Assembly: GCA_026260175.1 (NCBI GenBank)
Contig: JAKCWW010002834.1
Span: 1-47,809 of the forward strand
DNA from: Reticulitermes lucifugus
Lineage: Eukaryota; Arthropoda; Insecta; Blattodea; Rhinotermitidae
Direction of reading: 5' to 3'
Length of the DNA: 47,809 nt
Position numbers and translations under genes: made by a program. Below the pieces are notes generated by a model, which searched no databases, was not told the origin of the DNA, and saw only the letters and a program-made list of their open reading frames with translations. Every line of letters starts with the position of its first letter. Positions within the stretch are counted from its first letter, which is position 1. This document shows positions 45,573 to 47,809 of the stretch, piece by piece.

Positions 45573-45728
45573 GCTATGAAGAAAGTAGTTCGTATAGTGA
45601 AGAGGCTATGGGCTGGATGACCGAGGAATTGGTTCGATTCCTGGCAGGGCAAAAGATGTATTTGTTCTCCAAAGAACCTGACCGGGTCTGGGACCCACCC
45701 AGCTGCTCTTCCACAGCACGGGATGCAA
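45573..45728 (+). mobile_element. tRNA-derived SINE (family A), 5' part only
   Basis: The head contains AGAGGCTATGGGCTGGATGA and an intact B box GGTTCGATTCC at 45632-45642, then CTCCAAAGAACCTGACCGGG and GGGACCCACCCAGC. The 3' half is missing. Confidence 0.75.
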
Positions 45729-45790
45729 AAGGAATACTACAAATATATTGGCATTTTTATTTCTGTTCCATAAATATAGCAGCATTATCA

Positions 45791-46036
45791 TTATTTTATC
45801 TGACAACTGTCGCAAGTCACTTTCATTAAGCTCGCTTAATGTATAAAATATCGAAGCGCATCTGCAAGGCGAAGAAAAATATTTCCAGCGTCATCTTTAA
45901 ATAAGGTGAGTAGAAATATAATGTAAACTTAGCACAATGCATTACAATGCGTGACAAACTTGGAACAATGGCGAGTCTCGCGCTGCCTGCCAACATGAAA
46001 CAGTAGTGATGCGCGTTGTCGGATAAAATAATGTTC
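45791..46036. mobile_element. MITE-like element, unsplit copy
   Basis: Ends CATTATTTTATCTGACAACT and GTTGTCGGATAAAATAATG are inverted repeats about 20 bp long, giving 246 bp without a coding frame. The second copy (11933-12488) carries a SINE insertion. Confidence 0.75.
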
Positions 46037-46769
46037 CTCTACAAGAAATGTGCCGAATTTGTAACCACAATGCGCCTATACAAGTAAGTATATGTAGAAG
46101 GTTTTGAAGAATCTTTTAACTGCTACATTTGCAATGTATATGCAAACATGTTCCAAACATGTTTCCAGTAAATATCTGCAGAATGAGCGTGTTAGAGGAC
46201 GCCTGCTCCTTAAGAAAGAAACTGTATTTTCGAAGCAGTCATAAGGCGCCTCTAAAATGTATTTCAAAGAAGACCGCACTTATTCATAAGCAGGAACATA
46301 TATTAAACACTGGGTACCTAAAAATATGTTTACATAAATCTTATTGTCTAAACCGTGTGGGAGGGGAAAATATCGATATCGCACTTTTTTAATAAGTTTC
46401 GAGAAAAAAGATGTGACGCCGGGTGACGACAAATAAGCGTAACCCCAAGCTTTAAATTGATTACGCTTTATAAAAACTCAAAGTGCATAAGGCTTGGAAA
46501 AAATTGCAATTGTTAATTTTCAGCAGCTTAGGAAAGAAAATTTGTTATATACGATGCCATGTCCCAAAATAGCATAACATTGTAAATTCAAAACTTCAAT
46601 AATCAAAACGTTATGACACAGAAGTCGACAGACTTTGGGATTAGCCTGTATATTTAACAAAAAACAGTATTTTCATGTTAGTAAAGAGGATGCGTAAAAT
46701 CTTTTACGCTTCGCGATTTACGTTTCGCGAAATTCCGAGTTTTACCCCGACTAGTTTATCTTGGATCTG

Positions 46770-46885
46770 TGGTAAAAATGGGGGGCTAAGACAGAATTTT
46801 CTCCAAGTACTTCCATTTCCCCCTGTCAGCATAATTCCACCATTGCTGCATACTCATTCATCTACCGTGCATGCTATATATTATT
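46770..46885 (+). repeat. decayed interspersed repeat fragment
   Basis: The plus frame KNGGLRQNFLQVLPFPPVSI resembles peptides I recall from abundant repeat ORFs in blattodean genomes. Class unknown. Confidence 0.35.
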
Positions 46886-47002
46886 AACAACTGAGTCGTT
46901 ACGTAACGCAATTAAAAGAAAATATAATTCGCTGTTGCCTTCGCTGGCCATCCGCTCCGGTACCACTAGTTGCGATAAAGACAGTAATTTGAAAGCACTT
47001 AC

Positions 47003-47073
47003 CCCAAAGTTTACGGGTTAATCCAAAACTGTCGTCGTCGTCGTGATTCTGATCACCTCTCAGAAGCAGCACT
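47003..47073 (-). other. exon-like segment with strong donor
   Basis: The minus strand has donor CTTTGGG/GTAAGTGC at 47003/47002. The only open upstream frame reads SCGVLLLRGDQNHDDDDSFG then LTRKLWG, opening after an in-frame TGA with no ATG. It could be a first, non-coding exon or an internal exon with an unseen acceptor (CTTCTGAG or TCTGAGAG). In this frame it ends in phase 1, which does not fit the phase-2 need of the 40350 exon. Assignment to fus is therefore unproven. Confidence 0.25.
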
Positions 47074-47529
47074 CCACAAGATCACACGCACAAATCAGTA
47101 CTACTTAAAACATACTTCCAGCAGGTTTCTGATATAACGCGTTCAAAATTCGATTACTCCCCCAATTCACAGCACAGAAATTCTGAATCAGTCTAGAAGC
47201 AAAAAAATGTCCCGTTGGAACACAGCCCCATATTTTGTTACCAAAATGTAAGGGGCAAAAAAGAAGTGGTTGGATCCAGAACAGACTCGTGTCTGCTGAT
47301 ACAGCATCGGGCGGTCGCAAGGACTGAGCGGATAACACAGATTAGGGAGGGACAGATAGCAAGTGCCGGGCGGGAGGGTATATTACATGCTATTAGGAGA
47401 AGTGATTGCCGATAGAAAACAAGTGGCGTATTACAGCTATTCTTGTATATATGTATGTAGGTCTGTTGTGCTGAGAAACTTGCTGTTACTGCAATGAGGT
47501 GCACGAACTTAACAATGCTTACTGGCACT

Positions 47530-47632
47530 AACTTCATGGAGCTGAGTCCTTCTTGAAAAGCTAACAGGTCGTCAGCTAGACAAGAAATTCCCCTCGTTTT
47601 ATGGAACCCGAAAGTTCGTTACTGCATTACTA
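47530..47632 (-). mobile_element. non-LTR retrotransposon 3' end fragment
   Basis: CTTCATGGAGCTGAGTCCTTCTTGA and TTTTATGGAACCCGAAAGTTCGTTACTGCATT are the reverse complement of the GTTA-tailed LINE 3' end. Confidence 0.75.
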
Positions 47633-47713
47633 CTGCTGTTCATTAACGTGAACATGGTATTAGATCTGGTTGCTTAAAATAATAAAATTGTCTTGCTAGC
47701 TAAGAACTCGCCG

Positions 47714-47809
47714 ATCCCAGTGGCCGTGCGGTCTAAGGCGTGGGTATTTGGCCGCTCGCTTACTAGGATCGTGGGTTCGAATCCCACCGGGGGCATGGAT
47801 GTCTGTCTC
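47714..47809 (+). mobile_element. tRNA-derived SINE head, cut by the window end
   Basis: AGTGGCCGTGCGGTCTAAGGCG (A box) and GGGTTCGAATCCC (B box, 47772-47784) are followed by ACCGGGGGCATGGATGT. That last stretch matches the start of a widespread insect SINE as I recall it. A functional tRNA is unlikely because the sequence runs straight into the SINE body and the arms do not fold cleanly. Confidence 0.75.

Larger units (their letters stand above)
40351..47809 (-). other. upstream fus intron or 5' flank
   Basis: No fus N-terminal exon is recognised here, although the 40350 exon must be preceded by one. The region holds LINE 3' ends, a hAT end fragment, the 35-bp minisatellite, a MITE, SINE pieces, and an exon-like piece with a good donor at 47003. 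40351-41420 and 46040-46670 show nothing I can name. Confidence 0.6.

Noticed and set aside
47714-47790. Functional tRNA gene
   Set aside because: It has A and B boxes but continues directly into a SINE body with CATGGATGT; it is a SINE head instead.

Overview
The window looks like insect nuclear DNA: AT-rich, intron-rich, and full of decayed transposons, tRNA-derived SINEs and microsatellites. A cockroach or termite (Blattodea) is my best guess. It rests on remembered similarity of several repeat-encoded peptides (for example around 11558-11765, 28931-29203 and 46770-46885) to repeat ORFs from such genomes, and no search was run.

One protein-coding gene can be supported. It lies on the minus strand and is the insect orthologue of fusilli / ESRP (epithelial splicing regulatory protein). 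I reconstruct eight coding exons, in transcript order: 40350-40240, 35784-35609, 34463-34369, 34038-33823, 32295-32062, 27085-26926 (or 27085-25943), 14864-14494 and 3505-3347. Every junction has AG/GT borders and the reading phase is unbroken. They encode three hnRNP F/H-type quasi-RRMs, then either a long Ala/Gln/Pro-rich tail (read-through of exon 6 to a stop at 25943) or a Pro-rich linker plus a fourth RRM split over the last two exons. The part in the window is about 506 residues for the RRM4 form and about 657 for the tail form. The N-terminal exons were not found and probably lie beyond 47809.

Layout: 1-3346 is 3' UTR and flank with repeats. 3347-14494 holds the last two exons and an 11-kb intron with a roughly 530-bp inverted repeat pair, several SINEs, and a MITE carrying a nested SINE. 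14865-26925 is a 12-kb intron with SINE and hAT-like pieces. 25.2-29.4 kb holds the composite exon 6 between foldback elements, plus LINE and SINE pieces. 32.0-36.1 kb is the compact RRM core, where a SINE has landed on a splice acceptor and duplicated it. 36.1-47.8 kb is intron or upstream DNA with microsatellites, LINE 3' ends and a 17-unit, 35-bp minisatellite whose units carry a TGACTCAGC (AP-1 / ARE-like) motif.

No CRISPR array, operon or bacterial feature is present. The most interesting items are the duplicated splice acceptor, the alternative C-termini, the ARE-like minisatellite and the foldback elements around exon 6.
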